Shown piece by piece: positions 36,751 through 44,250 of a stretch of DNA of 64,000 bases. Origin of the DNA: Campylobacter sp. MIT 21-1684 (GTDB taxonomy: Bacteria; Campylobacterota; Campylobacteria; Campylobacterales; Campylobacteraceae). The stretch spans positions 62,001 to 126,000 of the forward strand of contig NZ_JAPHNA010000003.1 in NCBI RefSeq assembly GCF_026241315.1, in the 5' to 3' direction. Each line of letters begins with the position of its first letter. Position 1 is the stretch's first letter. Made by a program: the position numbers and the translations under genes. The notes under the pieces were generated by a model that saw only the letters and a list, made by a program, of their open reading frames with translations, was not told where the DNA came from and ran no database searches.

Positions 36751-39360
36751 TTATTGTTTTAATTGAATCAGAGTTTGCAACATCTGATCACTCGTTGAAA
36801 TAGTCTTAGAATTTGCCTGATAACCTCTTTGTATGATGATAAGTTCAGTTAAACTTCGGCTTAAATCCACATTGGACATTTCAAGGGCTGATGTTTTCAT
36901 CTCTCCTTTTCCACCAACACCCGCTTCGCCTACAACAAGATCACCACTATTTGCGGTAAGTTTTAAAAGGTTGTTTCCTATTTCTTCAAGTCCTGAATTA
37001 TTTGCAACACTCCCCATTGCTATTTTTGCAACAGCAAAAACTTTTCCGTTAGTAAATTCACCAAGAATATTTCCTTTCTCATCAACACGTAAGGCTTCAG
37101 GTTTGAGATTCCCTGAAGTATATCCATCTGTGGCTTGATTTGTCAAAGCTGAAGCAGAATTTGAGCTTACAAGCCCATCATTACTTCCACTTGTTCCAAA
37201 AGAAAGTCTTATAACTTGATTTGGTGCGGCTCCATTGTTTGGTGAAAAATTCACTGTTCTTGGTGTATAAGAGGCAAGAGAACCATCATTGTTAAACCTT
37301 GCACTTCCTACAATAATGTTTGTAGGACCTTCTCCGCTTGTGTTAATTTCAGCTGGCTCAGGAACACGGATAATCATTTGCCATTCATTCCCACCATTTT
37401 GAGTCGTAGTTTTTTTCACAAATTGTACTTCCAAAGAATGCTTACTGCCCAAGGAATCAAAGACTTCAAGACCAGCAGAAAAAGCGCTTAATTTTAAAAT
37501 TTCACTTTGCTTTGTTTGCCCACCAGCAGTCAAAGGACCATCAAAACCTTTGAAAATTCTTACAAATTCTTCATTTGTACTCACTGTGCCTTGTTGATTG
37601 CTAAAAGTTGTGATATTAAAACTCATATTTTTAGCACCTACGGTAGTAGCATTTGCTCCTATGAGACCTGCAGGAGTTGTTGTATCTCCTGCAGGATTTG
37701 CAAAGACAAAATTTCCGCTTGCATTCACCACCACAGTAGCACCAAAATTGAGATCATCTGTTCCAAAAGTTCCACTTCCATTATAATCAACCCCATACCT
37801 TGCATCTCTTTGCAAAAGCTCACGCAAATCCTCAGTTGTTCTAAAAGTCCTTGCGGTAGTATTAAGCAAAGAACCACTATTTACAGCATTCCACAAATTG
37901 AGATCTGCTTGAGTTGCACCATTTTGTCCAACAACTGGAGCATTTGCACCATTTCCCACAAAAGCTGGACCGCCATTTAAATCTTTCATAGGATCAAGAG
38001 TAACAGGACTTGAACTATAAACATACTGATGGGCTGTGATAACTTGTACATTTCCAACTCCTGCTACTGCATTACTATTATTATTTCTTGTATAACCATT
38101 TTTAGCAGTACCACCATCAGCTGTCCATATACTTACAGAGTTCACTGGAATACCACCCGCTTGAGTATTACTTACTTGAGTTTTATTTGCATAATTAAAG
38201 GTTTGTGTAGGAGCTGTATAGTTAATAGTAAATACTTCACCCGCTGTGTTAGTAGGCAAAACGGTGAGATTGATGTTTTTCATATTGTCTGTTGTGCCAT
38301 TTGAATTATCATTGACAAAATTGATCGAACTTCCATCAGCACTTTTAACCGCTCTTACTCCTGTCCCATTTCTTGTGTCTGTTGGGGCAGTAAAAGTGTT
38401 GATGAAAGCAATAGCACTATCTATGCCACGAATGGAATTGTTTTGAATACGCATACCGTTAATTGTAATATCAAGCGTGGTTGTATCATCAGAATTTCCC
38501 CAAAAAACTGCTGTTTGGTTTTGAGCTAAATTGACATCAAAGGCATTCACACCAACTCCATTTGTATCAAAAGTCGCATCTGCATAACTCACCCAAATGC
38601 CCTGCCCTTCTCTTAGACCAAGACTTGTGCCTGCACTATTAAAAAGTGAAGCTGCATCGATACCTTTTTCTGTAACTTCTATCGAATTTTTTGAAGTAGT
38701 GTAAAATTGAGTTATACCCTCATCATTTTCATCTTTGATTTCACTTGTCCTTGAATTCCAACCGTGAATAGAATCAAGAGCATAAAGGGGAGTGCTTTTT
38801 GTACCTATATTGCCACCGCTATTAAGATTTGCTTTGATTGAAACTTCGGTTGATTGAGCTGCTGGGATATGCATACCCGGGTCGATAAAAATATTCTGTG
38901 CTGAACGAGAGCTGTCTATACTTTGACTATCCCAGTTGATATTCCAACCTTGTACAACAAAACCTGAATTATTTACAAAATTTCCAAAAGCGTCAAGTTT
39001 AAAATCCCCATTTCTTGTCAAATATCTTGTTGAACCCCCATCATCACTCACTATAAAAAAGCCATCTCCATTAATAGCTACATCGGTATTTTTATCTGTA
39101 GTTTGTACAGAACCTTGAGAATGGATTCGTGTTGTTGAGCTTACCGTCATACCAAGTCCTATTTGGAGTGGATTTTGCCCACCTCTGCCATCAGTTGGAA
39201 CAGTAGCAATTTTTTGAGTTTGACTGAATATAGTGCCAAAATCAGCACGAGAATACTTATAACCACTGGTGTTTACATTTGAAATATTATTTCCTTCAAC
39301 ATCCATTGCAATTTGATGTCCTTGAAGTCCGCTTACACCAGACCAAAGTGATCTCATCAT
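36751..39360 (-). CDS. flgE: Flagellar hook protein FlgE, large form
   Basis: At 869 residues this matches the size of the true Campylobacter hook subunit (flgE2, Cj1729c in C. jejuni, ~865 aa, from memory). The N-terminus MMRSLWSGVSGLQGHQIAMD with NNISNVNTSGYKYSRADF, the NTDVAINGDGFFIV signature near residue 81 and the C-terminal LTELIIIQRGYQANSKTIS are conserved. The long, Thr/Asn-rich middle forms surface domains and is usually strain-variable. It has its own sigma54 promoter and is monocistronic here. Confidence 0.94.
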   Translation of the reverse strand: MMRSLWSGVSGLQGHQIAMDVEGNNISNVNTSGYKYSRADFGTIFSQTQKIATVPTDGRGGQNPLQIGLGMTVSSTTRIHSQGSVQTTDKNTDVAINGDGFFIVSDDGGSTRYLTRNGDFKLDAFGNFVNNSGFVVQGWNINWDSQSIDSSRSAQNIFIDPGMHIPAAQSTEVSIKANLNSGGNIGTKSTPLYALDSIHGWNSRTSEIKDENDEGITQFYTTSKNSIEVTEKGIDAASLFNSAGTSLGLREGQGIWVSYADATFDTNGVGVNAFDVNLAQNQTAVFWGNSDDTTTLDITINGMRIQNNSIRGIDSAIAFINTFTAPTDTRNGTGVRAVKSADGSSINFVNDNSNGTTDNMKNINLTVLPTNTAGEVFTINYTAPTQTFNYANKTQVSNTQAGGIPVNSVSIWTADGGTAKNGYTRNNNSNAVAGVGNVQVITAHQYVYSSSPVTLDPMKDLNGGPAFVGNGANAPVVGQNGATQADLNLWNAVNSGSLLNTTARTFRTTEDLRELLQRDARYGVDYNGSGTFGTDDLNFGATVVVNASGNFVFANPAGDTTTPAGLIGANATTVGAKNMSFNITTFSNQQGTVSTNEEFVRIFKGFDGPLTAGGQTKQSEILKLSAFSAGLEVFDSLGSKHSLEVQFVKKTTTQNGGNEWQMIIRVPEPAEINTSGEGPTNIIVGSARFNNDGSLASYTPRTVNFSPNNGAAPNQVIRLSFGTSGSNDGLVSSNSASALTNQATDGYTSGNLKPEALRVDEKGNILGEFTNGKVFAVAKIAMGSVANNSGLEEIGNNLLKLTANSGDLVVGEAGVGGKGEMKTSALEMSNVDLSRSLTELIIIQRGYQANSKTISTSDQMLQTLIQLKQ

Positions 39361-39406
39361 AGTAAATCCTTTTTAAAATATTGCTTCGCAAATGCGTTAG
39401 AAAATG

Positions 39407-39426
39407 AAAAGCAAGTTTCATTCCAA
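39407..39426 (-). promoter_or_regulatory. Sigma54 (RpoN) promoter of the large flgE
   Basis: The minus strand reads TTGGAATGAAACTTGCTTTT, with GG (39424-39423) and GC (39412-39411) separated by 10 bases. The start codon is about 47 bases downstream. It is the third copy in the window of the GGAAT-N5-TTGCTTT pattern. Confidence 0.82.
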
Positions 39427-39623
39427 TTTTTACAATCTACAAGTATTTTTTGAAAAAATTAATATATTTTTACTAAAAAGACGGGATTATTGGTTATAAA
39501 GTAACTTTGTTATAAGTGTATCTTTGAAAAGTTGTATTTGCTAGTGAATATTTTGAATTCTTTATAACAGACAGATTGGGTAAAATTCAATAGTAAAAAA
39601 TGCGTTACAACCGAAATGAAAAT

Positions 39624-39716
39624 ATGAAAGGTTCAAATGGTTTAGGTGCAGCCTATTTCTGTATTATTCTATTTTTTTCTTTTTCACTCTCTCCTTTTAC
39701 TATTTTTGTGTTATAA
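39624..39716 (+). CDS. Possible 30-residue hydrophobic protein
   Basis: A short frame MKGSNGLGAAYFCIILFFSF... with one predicted membrane helix and no good ribosome-binding site. It lies in the accessory island upstream of the tiny membrane-protein operon. It could be chance in T-rich DNA. Confidence 0.2.
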   Translation: MKGSNGLGAAYFCIILFFSFSLSPFTIFVL

Positions 39717-39747
39717 GATACATATTTGGAATCTTTAGAGCAGAAAA

Positions 39748-39771
39748 AAGCAGATTTTTTTCTGTGGCAAG
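39748..39771. terminator. AT-rich hairpin in the island, terminator-like
   Basis: CAGAAAAAA and TTTTTTCTG form a perfect 9-bp stem around 6 bases. Because the stem itself is A/T, it could serve either strand. It has low GC, so it is weak as an intrinsic terminator. Confidence 0.25.
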
Positions 39772-39917
39772 TTTTTTACCTCTTGTTCTAATTTATTTCA
39801 TCTATCTTTTTTACTCTATTTTAATTTGGTTTTTTTAATACAATCTCTCAAGGTATAGAAAGCAATCTAGCAAGAGAGCCTTTGTAGCATAGGAAAGAAA
39901 TAAAGGTAGATTTGTGT

Positions 39918-39923
39918 TATAAT
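39918..39923 (+). promoter_or_regulatory. -10 box of the tiny membrane-protein operon
   Basis: TATAAT, only 6 bases before the ATG at 39930. A transcript from it would begin at or next to that ATG, so the message would be leaderless if that start is used. Confidence 0.55.
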
Positions 39924-39976
39924 GTTACTATGAGTAAAAAAGAGAAACAAAATTAACATTTGAAATTTTAAACACA

Positions 39977-40159
39977 TTGGTTGCTATATTTACCACTGCC
40001 CTTTTTGGTATTTTTAGCTACGCAACTATAAACTATCAAAAAATTGATATATTTCAAGGTGTAAGCATTGTATTGGGAATTATAATATTGCTGATTAGTT
40101 TGTATGTGATGACAAAAAAGATAATTAAAGTATTAAATAAAATTGAGGAGCTGGAATGA
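39977..40159 (+). CDS. Small two-helix membrane protein, apparently frameshifted at its 5' end
   Basis: Sixty residues from TTG 39977: two hydrophobic helices (LVAIFTTALFGIFSYATI; VSIVLGIIILLISLYVM) and a charged tail ending NKIEELE. The TTG has no ribosome-binding site. An ATG at 39930 behind a TATAAT opens a frame that stops after 8 codons. One more A in the AAAAAA run at 39936-39941 would fuse the two into a continuous MSKKREKQKLTFEILN... protein of about 76 residues. So this is probably a one-base frameshift, from phase variation, decay or sequencing error. Its stop overlaps the next start (ATGA). Function unknown. Confidence 0.5.
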   Translation: MVAIFTTALFGIFSYATINYQKIDIFQGVSIVLGIIILLISLYVMTKKIIKVLNKIEELE

Positions 40160-40242
40160 TTGGTTTATTTGTCGCTGGATTTGCCTTGTTAGCATTTTTT
40201 GTATCTATTTTAATGATTGTTAAAATGCTGGATAATGCATAA
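40156..40242 (+). CDS. 28-residue single-helix membrane peptide
   Basis: MIGLFVAGFALLAFFVSILM plus a short KMLDNA tail: almost entirely one membrane helix. The ATG overlaps the preceding stop (ATGA), with GAGGAG 6 bases upstream (40146-40151), so it is well placed for coupled translation. That arrangement is unlikely by chance. No family recognised. Confidence 0.55.
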   Translation: MIGLFVAGFALLAFFVSILMIVKMLDNA

Positions 40243-40267
40243 TTAAGGCTAAAGAGGAATTAGAGTA

Positions 40268-40348
40268 ATGATTAATGGAATTATTTTAATTGGGTTAAGT
40301 CTTATTGCTTTTTGCACTTGGTTTTTAGGTAAAAATTTGATAAATTAA
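40268..40348 (+). CDS. 26-residue single-helix membrane peptide
   Basis: MINGIILIGLSLIAFCTWFL followed by GKNLIN. A purine-rich AGAGGAATTAGAG precedes the ATG. It is the third consecutive tiny hydrophobic frame on this strand, 25 bases after the previous one. No family recognised. It may be a toxin-like or membrane-regulatory peptide; this is speculation. Confidence 0.4.
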   Translation: MINGIILIGLSLIAFCTWFLGKNLIN

Positions 40349-40486
40349 TCAAAATTTTAATTTAAAGATTTGTTTTTTGTTTCATTGAATTAATGAATGA
40401 AATAAAAACTTAAGTCTTTTTACACTTTTTAGAGAGGAAATAAGAAAAATCTTTTTTCAAAACTAATAACCGCCTTCTGTAAGACT

Positions 40487-40522
40487 CTACCATAAGGATT
40501 TACCGCCCTTATGGTAGTTTTT
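40487..40522 (+). terminator. Intrinsic terminator of the tiny membrane-protein operon
   Basis: A perfect 11-bp stem CTACCATAAGG / CCTTATGGTAG (40487-40497, 40507-40517) is followed by TTTTTAT. It is oriented for plus-strand transcription. The 140 bases between the last peptide gene and the hairpin are unexplained and could be a 3' UTR or small RNA. Confidence 0.75.
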
Positions 40523-40651
40523 ATCCATTAACATCAACTCCAAAATTAATTATTTAATATGGTCAAAAATATTTTCCATTATAGTTTAAAAATCTTAAAA
40601 AAAAATTATTCATTTATCAAATAAATTTCTATCTTTTTCTTTAAGCTTAAT

Positions 40652-41485
40652 CTATTCGATTTCTAGCTCTTTCATTTTTATTTTCAATTCAATTTCTCTA
40701 ATACTTAATTCTTTTTCTTTAATACTTAATTCTTTTTCTTTATTTTTTTCTTTTAAAAGTGCAATTTCTTGTTCTTTAGCGAAATCAATTTCTTTAATTT
40801 CTTGTTCTTTAGCGAAATCTGATGGAATATTTGACAATTCAATTTGTTTTTGAGGTGTTTCCGCTTCTATTTCAGCTTCAATAGCTACATTTTCCTTTCT
40901 GTCTGTATCTACAAGTACATCAAGTCGTTCAACGCCTTGCTCATCTACATAATTTTCTCTTTTAACAATTTGAATATCTTCTTGATTAGGCAATCCCTCA
41001 TAAGCGGTAATTGTCTTGATTTCCTTTTCCGCAGTATAATTAACAAAATCATAGTCTATTGTAAGTTGCTGTCTTTGTTTTTCTATTGTATTCCATTCAC
41101 CCTGTCCAAACAAATAAGAATTTAAGAAAAAAATATAACCTCCAGCTCTTTTTTCTCGTTTAAAAATTTTTTTCCTAACAAGCTCCGCAATACAATTTGA
41201 AATAACTGCACGAGAAGTTTTTAGTTTCTCACACAATTCAGCTCTAAAAATACCATCTAAAACAACTTCATTTGTACCATAGGTAACTTTTTTTACTAAC
41301 ACTTGAGCTAATACCTCTTGTGATTTTCTCGTCAAACTAACAATAACACTAAAATTTTCAACATAAAGAAGCATAAACTTCTCTCTTTTCTTTCTACGAA
41401 GTCTTCGTTGTTCAATAACTTCACCTGTCTGCATATTTACACTAGAAGTTTTTCTAGTTAAAATTTTCAAATTACCAATATCCAT
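40652..41485 (-). CDS. RepL-like plasmid replication initiator / winged-helix protein
   Basis: A 277-residue protein. Residues ~35-150 resemble RepL/RepA-type plasmid initiators: a helix-turn-helix region (ELCEKLKTSRAVISNCIAEL) followed by a wing and the GGYIFFLNSYLFGQGEWN motif similar to the family's NP-x-LFGKGxW. The C-terminal ~70 residues are a charged coiled coil with heptad copies (KEKELSI) and two DFAKEQEI copies. GAGGAG and TATAAT precede the start. A lone plasmid-type initiator on the chromosome points to an integrated plasmid or its remnant. Assignment is from pattern memory. Confidence 0.6.
   Translation of the reverse strand: MDIGNLKILTRKTSSVNMQTGEVIEQRRLRRKKREKFMLLYVENFSVIVSLTRKSQEVLAQVLVKKVTYGTNEVVLDGIFRAELCEKLKTSRAVISNCIAELVRKKIFKREKRAGGYIFFLNSYLFGQGEWNTIEKQRQQLTIDYDFVNYTAEKEIKTITAYEGLPNQEDIQIVKRENYVDEQGVERLDVLVDTDRKENVAIEAEIEAETPQKQIELSNIPSDFAKEQEIKEIDFAKEQEIALLKEKNKEKELSIKEKELSIREIELKIKMKELEIE
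40700..40742. repeat. 21-bp tandem repeat in the coiled-coil coding region
   Basis: TAATACTTAATTCTTTTTCTT occurs twice in tandem, encoding heptads of the initiator's C-terminal coiled coil. Unit changes would keep the frame. Confidence 0.75.
40763..40819. repeat. 24-bp direct repeat, 33-bp period, in the same gene
   Basis: Identical 24-base copies (40763-40786 and 40796-40819) encode the two DFAKEQEI blocks. The period is 11 codons. Confidence 0.85.
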
Positions 41486-41850
41486 AAAAACTCCTCAAAT
41501 AATTTTTATGCAATATTATAATAAAAAATAATTACATTTAATATTAAAATAAGCATATATTTTAATAAAATAAAATTATAGATATAAAAATTTAAAAACG
41601 CATTCTCAATATGACTTTCTTCCTTTCAATGTTTTTTTCTTTTTGATTTTAAAATATTGCTTTTTTATTTTATTTTTTTTCTTTTGTTTTTCAAGCGATG
41701 ATTTGAGTATCAAAAAAGAAAGTTTAATGGCTTATTGTTTAATAATTAACTATTAAGCTTAATTGCGATTATTTCATACTTGAAAACAATTCAAACAGAG
41801 AATACAAAAAGTTGAATCAAATACAATCACTGCCATTATTAAAAAACTGA
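41486..41850. other. AT-rich spacer between the RepL-like gene and dapD
   Basis: About 365 bases of very AT-rich DNA. Apart from the initiator's ribosome-binding site (41491-41496, minus strand) and TATAAT (41520-41515), I see no gene and no clear iterons. If the initiator came from a plasmid, its origin might lie here or in its own gene. Confidence 0.4.
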
Positions 41851-41875
41851 ACTAAAAAGCACAAATTGTGCTTTT
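41851..41875 (-). terminator. dapD terminator
   Basis: AAAAAGCACA / TGTGCTTTTT with a 3-base loop directly follows the dapD stop codon. The run of T at the 3' side of the stem acts in either direction. Confidence 0.7.
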
Positions 41876-43035
41876 TAATGCAAGGCTTTGTTAAGCTTTA
41901 TGATTTTTTTATTACAACTTACTATCATCGCACCGCTTATGGAATCTTGTCTAAAATGCAAACCATTTAAACCTTGAAGTTCTTTAGCTTTATAGATTTC
42001 TTTGTCGAAACGAAAATGCGGATTCATTTTTTCAAGATTGTGAGCGTCTTGAACAAGAAATTTTGTTCCCTCAAGGACAGCAATACCAGCATCAACTATG
42101 CAATTATCGCCCAAAGGAATTCCTGTAACAGAATTTGCCCCAAGCAAACACGATTTACCAACACTAATAGCATTTCCGCTTGTTCCACTCAAAACACCTA
42201 AAATAGAAGCTCCTCCTCCTATGTCACTTCCTTCGCCTACCACAGCACTTGAACTAATGCGACCCTCAACCATACAAGCACCTGTTGTACCTGCATTAAA
42301 ATTCACATAACTTGCCCCGGGCATTATTGTTGTACCTGCTGCTAAAACCGCTCCCATACGTACTTTAGAGCTTTCAAGAATGCGAGTATTGTCTTCAGGT
42401 ATAATGTGGGCTAAAAAACGTGGAAATTTATCGACAAAATCGATTTTTGGATATTGATTACTCATTTTAAGACGCATTTCATTGGCTCGTAAGAATTCAA
42501 GCTCTATTGGTTTGTCATCGCTCCAAGCGACATTGCTTAAAAGTCCAAAAGCTCCATTTAAATTGAGACTTCGTAAAGGTGCTTTTTTACTTGAAAGTAG
42601 GTATAATTTCAAATAGATTGTTTCGACACTCAAAGGTTCTTTGTCTTCAAACAAACATACAAAAGCGAATTCATCGTCTTTAAATTTTTCTTTAATAATT
42701 TTGAGCATATCGATATTTTTATGTCCTTCTTCATTGAGAAAAGGACAAAAACACGAAAGAGCAAATTCTATATCTTCAAGTTTTAAGCATTGAGTAAATT
42801 CGCTTTTGCTAAAATCAATTTCAATTCCTCTTTGCATAAAAGCCTCAAGCATAATCGCAGCCGAACCATAATTTTGCTCATAATTGACAAAAGCAAAAGA
42901 GGCTTGGAGAATTTTATTTTTATGAATTTGACCTCTATCAAGCCTTGCTATACCAAAGGCTTTGGGCTTTTTATAACCCTTTTTTTGTTCTATTTGTTTC
43001 ACAAAAAGTACAAATTCTTCTTTTGTTGTTATCAT
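41875..43035 (-). CDS. dapD: Tetrahydrodipicolinate N-succinyltransferase
   Basis: Succinylates tetrahydrodipicolinate in the lysine/meso-diaminopimelate pathway. The 386-residue protein is the long epsilonproteobacterial form: an extended N-terminal domain, then left-handed beta-helix hexapeptides (VRMGAVLAAGTTIMPGASYV, GARISSSAVVGEGSDIGGGA-like turns) with NFNAGTTGACMVEGR. The start is 23 bases after mrp on the same strand. Confidence 0.93.
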   Translation of the reverse strand: MITTKEEFVLFVKQIEQKKGYKKPKAFGIARLDRGQIHKNKILQASFAFVNYEQNYGSAAIMLEAFMQRGIEIDFSKSEFTQCLKLEDIEFALSCFCPFLNEEGHKNIDMLKIIKEKFKDDEFAFVCLFEDKEPLSVETIYLKLYLLSSKKAPLRSLNLNGAFGLLSNVAWSDDKPIELEFLRANEMRLKMSNQYPKIDFVDKFPRFLAHIIPEDNTRILESSKVRMGAVLAAGTTIMPGASYVNFNAGTTGACMVEGRISSSAVVGEGSDIGGGASILGVLSGTSGNAISVGKSCLLGANSVTGIPLGDNCIVDAGIAVLEGTKFLVQDAHNLEKMNPHFRFDKEIYKAKELQGLNGLHFRQDSISGAMIVSCNKKIIKLNKALH

Positions 43036-43058
43036 TTTTTTCCTTATTTTGTAAAAAT

Positions 43059-44147
43059 TTATTCAGAGCAAGCACTTTTACCATTCATTACAGGTTGAAT
43101 AGCAGCATTATCACCTTTGCCATTTTTTTCCATAAAATCCCAAAGTTTCTCTGCTGCACTCATATATCTCTTAGCACTTACACTTTCGGGTTGGTAAAAA
43201 CTCACAGGTTTTCCCTCATCACCACCTTGTCGCACAGACATTTCAAGCGGAATTTGAGCAAGGACTTCACTGTTATATTTTTCAGCCATACCCAAAGCCG
43301 TACCTTTTCCAAAAATCTCATATTCTTTGCCATTATCAGGGCATAAAAATCCACTCATATTTTCAATGATTCCAGCTAAAGGAATGTGGAGTTTTTCAAA
43401 CATATCCAAAGCCCTTGTGCTATCATCTAAAGAAACAAGTTGTGGGGTACTAACACAAACTCCTGCGCTAATAGGAATACTTTGAGCTGAAGTGATTTGT
43501 GCATCGCCTGTTCCGGGTGGCATATCTAAAAACAAAACATCAAGTTCTGGCCAAATCACATCACTTAAAAGCTGTTCCACAGCTTTCATCACCATAGCTC
43601 CTCGCCACATCAAACCCTGACCTTGTTCAATCAACACTCCCATACTCATCATAAAAATTCCGTGCGTTAAAAGAGGTTTTAGTCTTTGTCCTACAACTTC
43701 AGGTTGGCTTTGTGTTTCTGCAAGCATCCTTGGAATATTTGGTCCATAAATGTCAGCATCTAAAAGCCCTACTTTTTTTCCCATTTTTGCCATAGAAATA
43801 GCTAAATTGACAGCACTTGTGCTTTTTCCAACCCCTCCTTTGCCGCTTGAAATCATAACAAAGTATTTAATTTGTGGAAGCATATTTTTTCCGCTCTTTG
43901 AATTGCTCCTCTCTTCTGGAATGTGTGGAGTTTTAATAGCAAGTTCAAAGGCTAAAGGATGCAAAACTTCATTGATAGTGCTTCGAAGTTGTTGCACCAC
44001 TTCTTGATTTGATGAAGGTATTTCAAGCTCGATGAAAGCTTTGTTATTTTTTATTTGTATATCTTTTACAAAATGAAAGCTTACAATATCTTTTTCAAAA
44101 CCCGGATATTTTACACTTTGTAGCTTTTGTAGAATTTGTTCTTTCAT
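43059..44147 (-). CDS. mrp: Mrp/ApbC/NBP35-family Fe-S carrier P-loop ATPase
   Basis: A 362-residue iron-sulfur carrier. The N-terminal DUF59-like domain (to ~70) precedes the deviant Walker A SGKGGVGKST at residues 101-110, then DADIYGPNIP near 130 and LDMPPGTGDAQ near 208. At the metal site the usual C-x-x-C reads C269-P-D-N, so one of the paired cysteines is missing. The gene lies upstream of dapD, as in C. jejuni. Confidence 0.93.
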   Translation of the reverse strand: MKEQILQKLQSVKYPGFEKDIVSFHFVKDIQIKNNKAFIELEIPSSNQEVVQQLRSTINEVLHPLAFELAIKTPHIPEERSNSKSGKNMLPQIKYFVMISSGKGGVGKSTSAVNLAISMAKMGKKVGLLDADIYGPNIPRMLAETQSQPEVVGQRLKPLLTHGIFMMSMGVLIEQGQGLMWRGAMVMKAVEQLLSDVIWPELDVLFLDMPPGTGDAQITSAQSIPISAGVCVSTPQLVSLDDSTRALDMFEKLHIPLAGIIENMSGFLCPDNGKEYEIFGKGTALGMAEKYNSEVLAQIPLEMSVRQGGDEGKPVSFYQPESVSAKRYMSAAEKLWDFMEKNGKGDNAAIQPVMNGKSACSE

Positions 44148-44210
44148 ACAATTTTCCTTTCAAAAGAAATAATTCTACTAACAAAAATATAAAATTTAGC
44201 TTTTTAAGTG

Positions 44211-44216
44211 TATAAT
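44211..44216 (+). promoter_or_regulatory. -10 box for the ispDF operon
   Basis: A TATAAT in GTGTATAATATGG, 34 bases before ispDF and divergent from mrp. A second AT-rich TATAAT-like element (TTATAATTAA) lies nearer the gene. Confidence 0.45.
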
Positions 44217-44250
44217 ATGGTAACACATTATAATTAAACATAGAGGTATA

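Noticed and set aside
40487-40522. Hairpin as 3' end of a tRNA/tmRNA-like gene
   Set aside because: No acceptor stem, T-loop or CCA-like end. It fits an intrinsic terminator.
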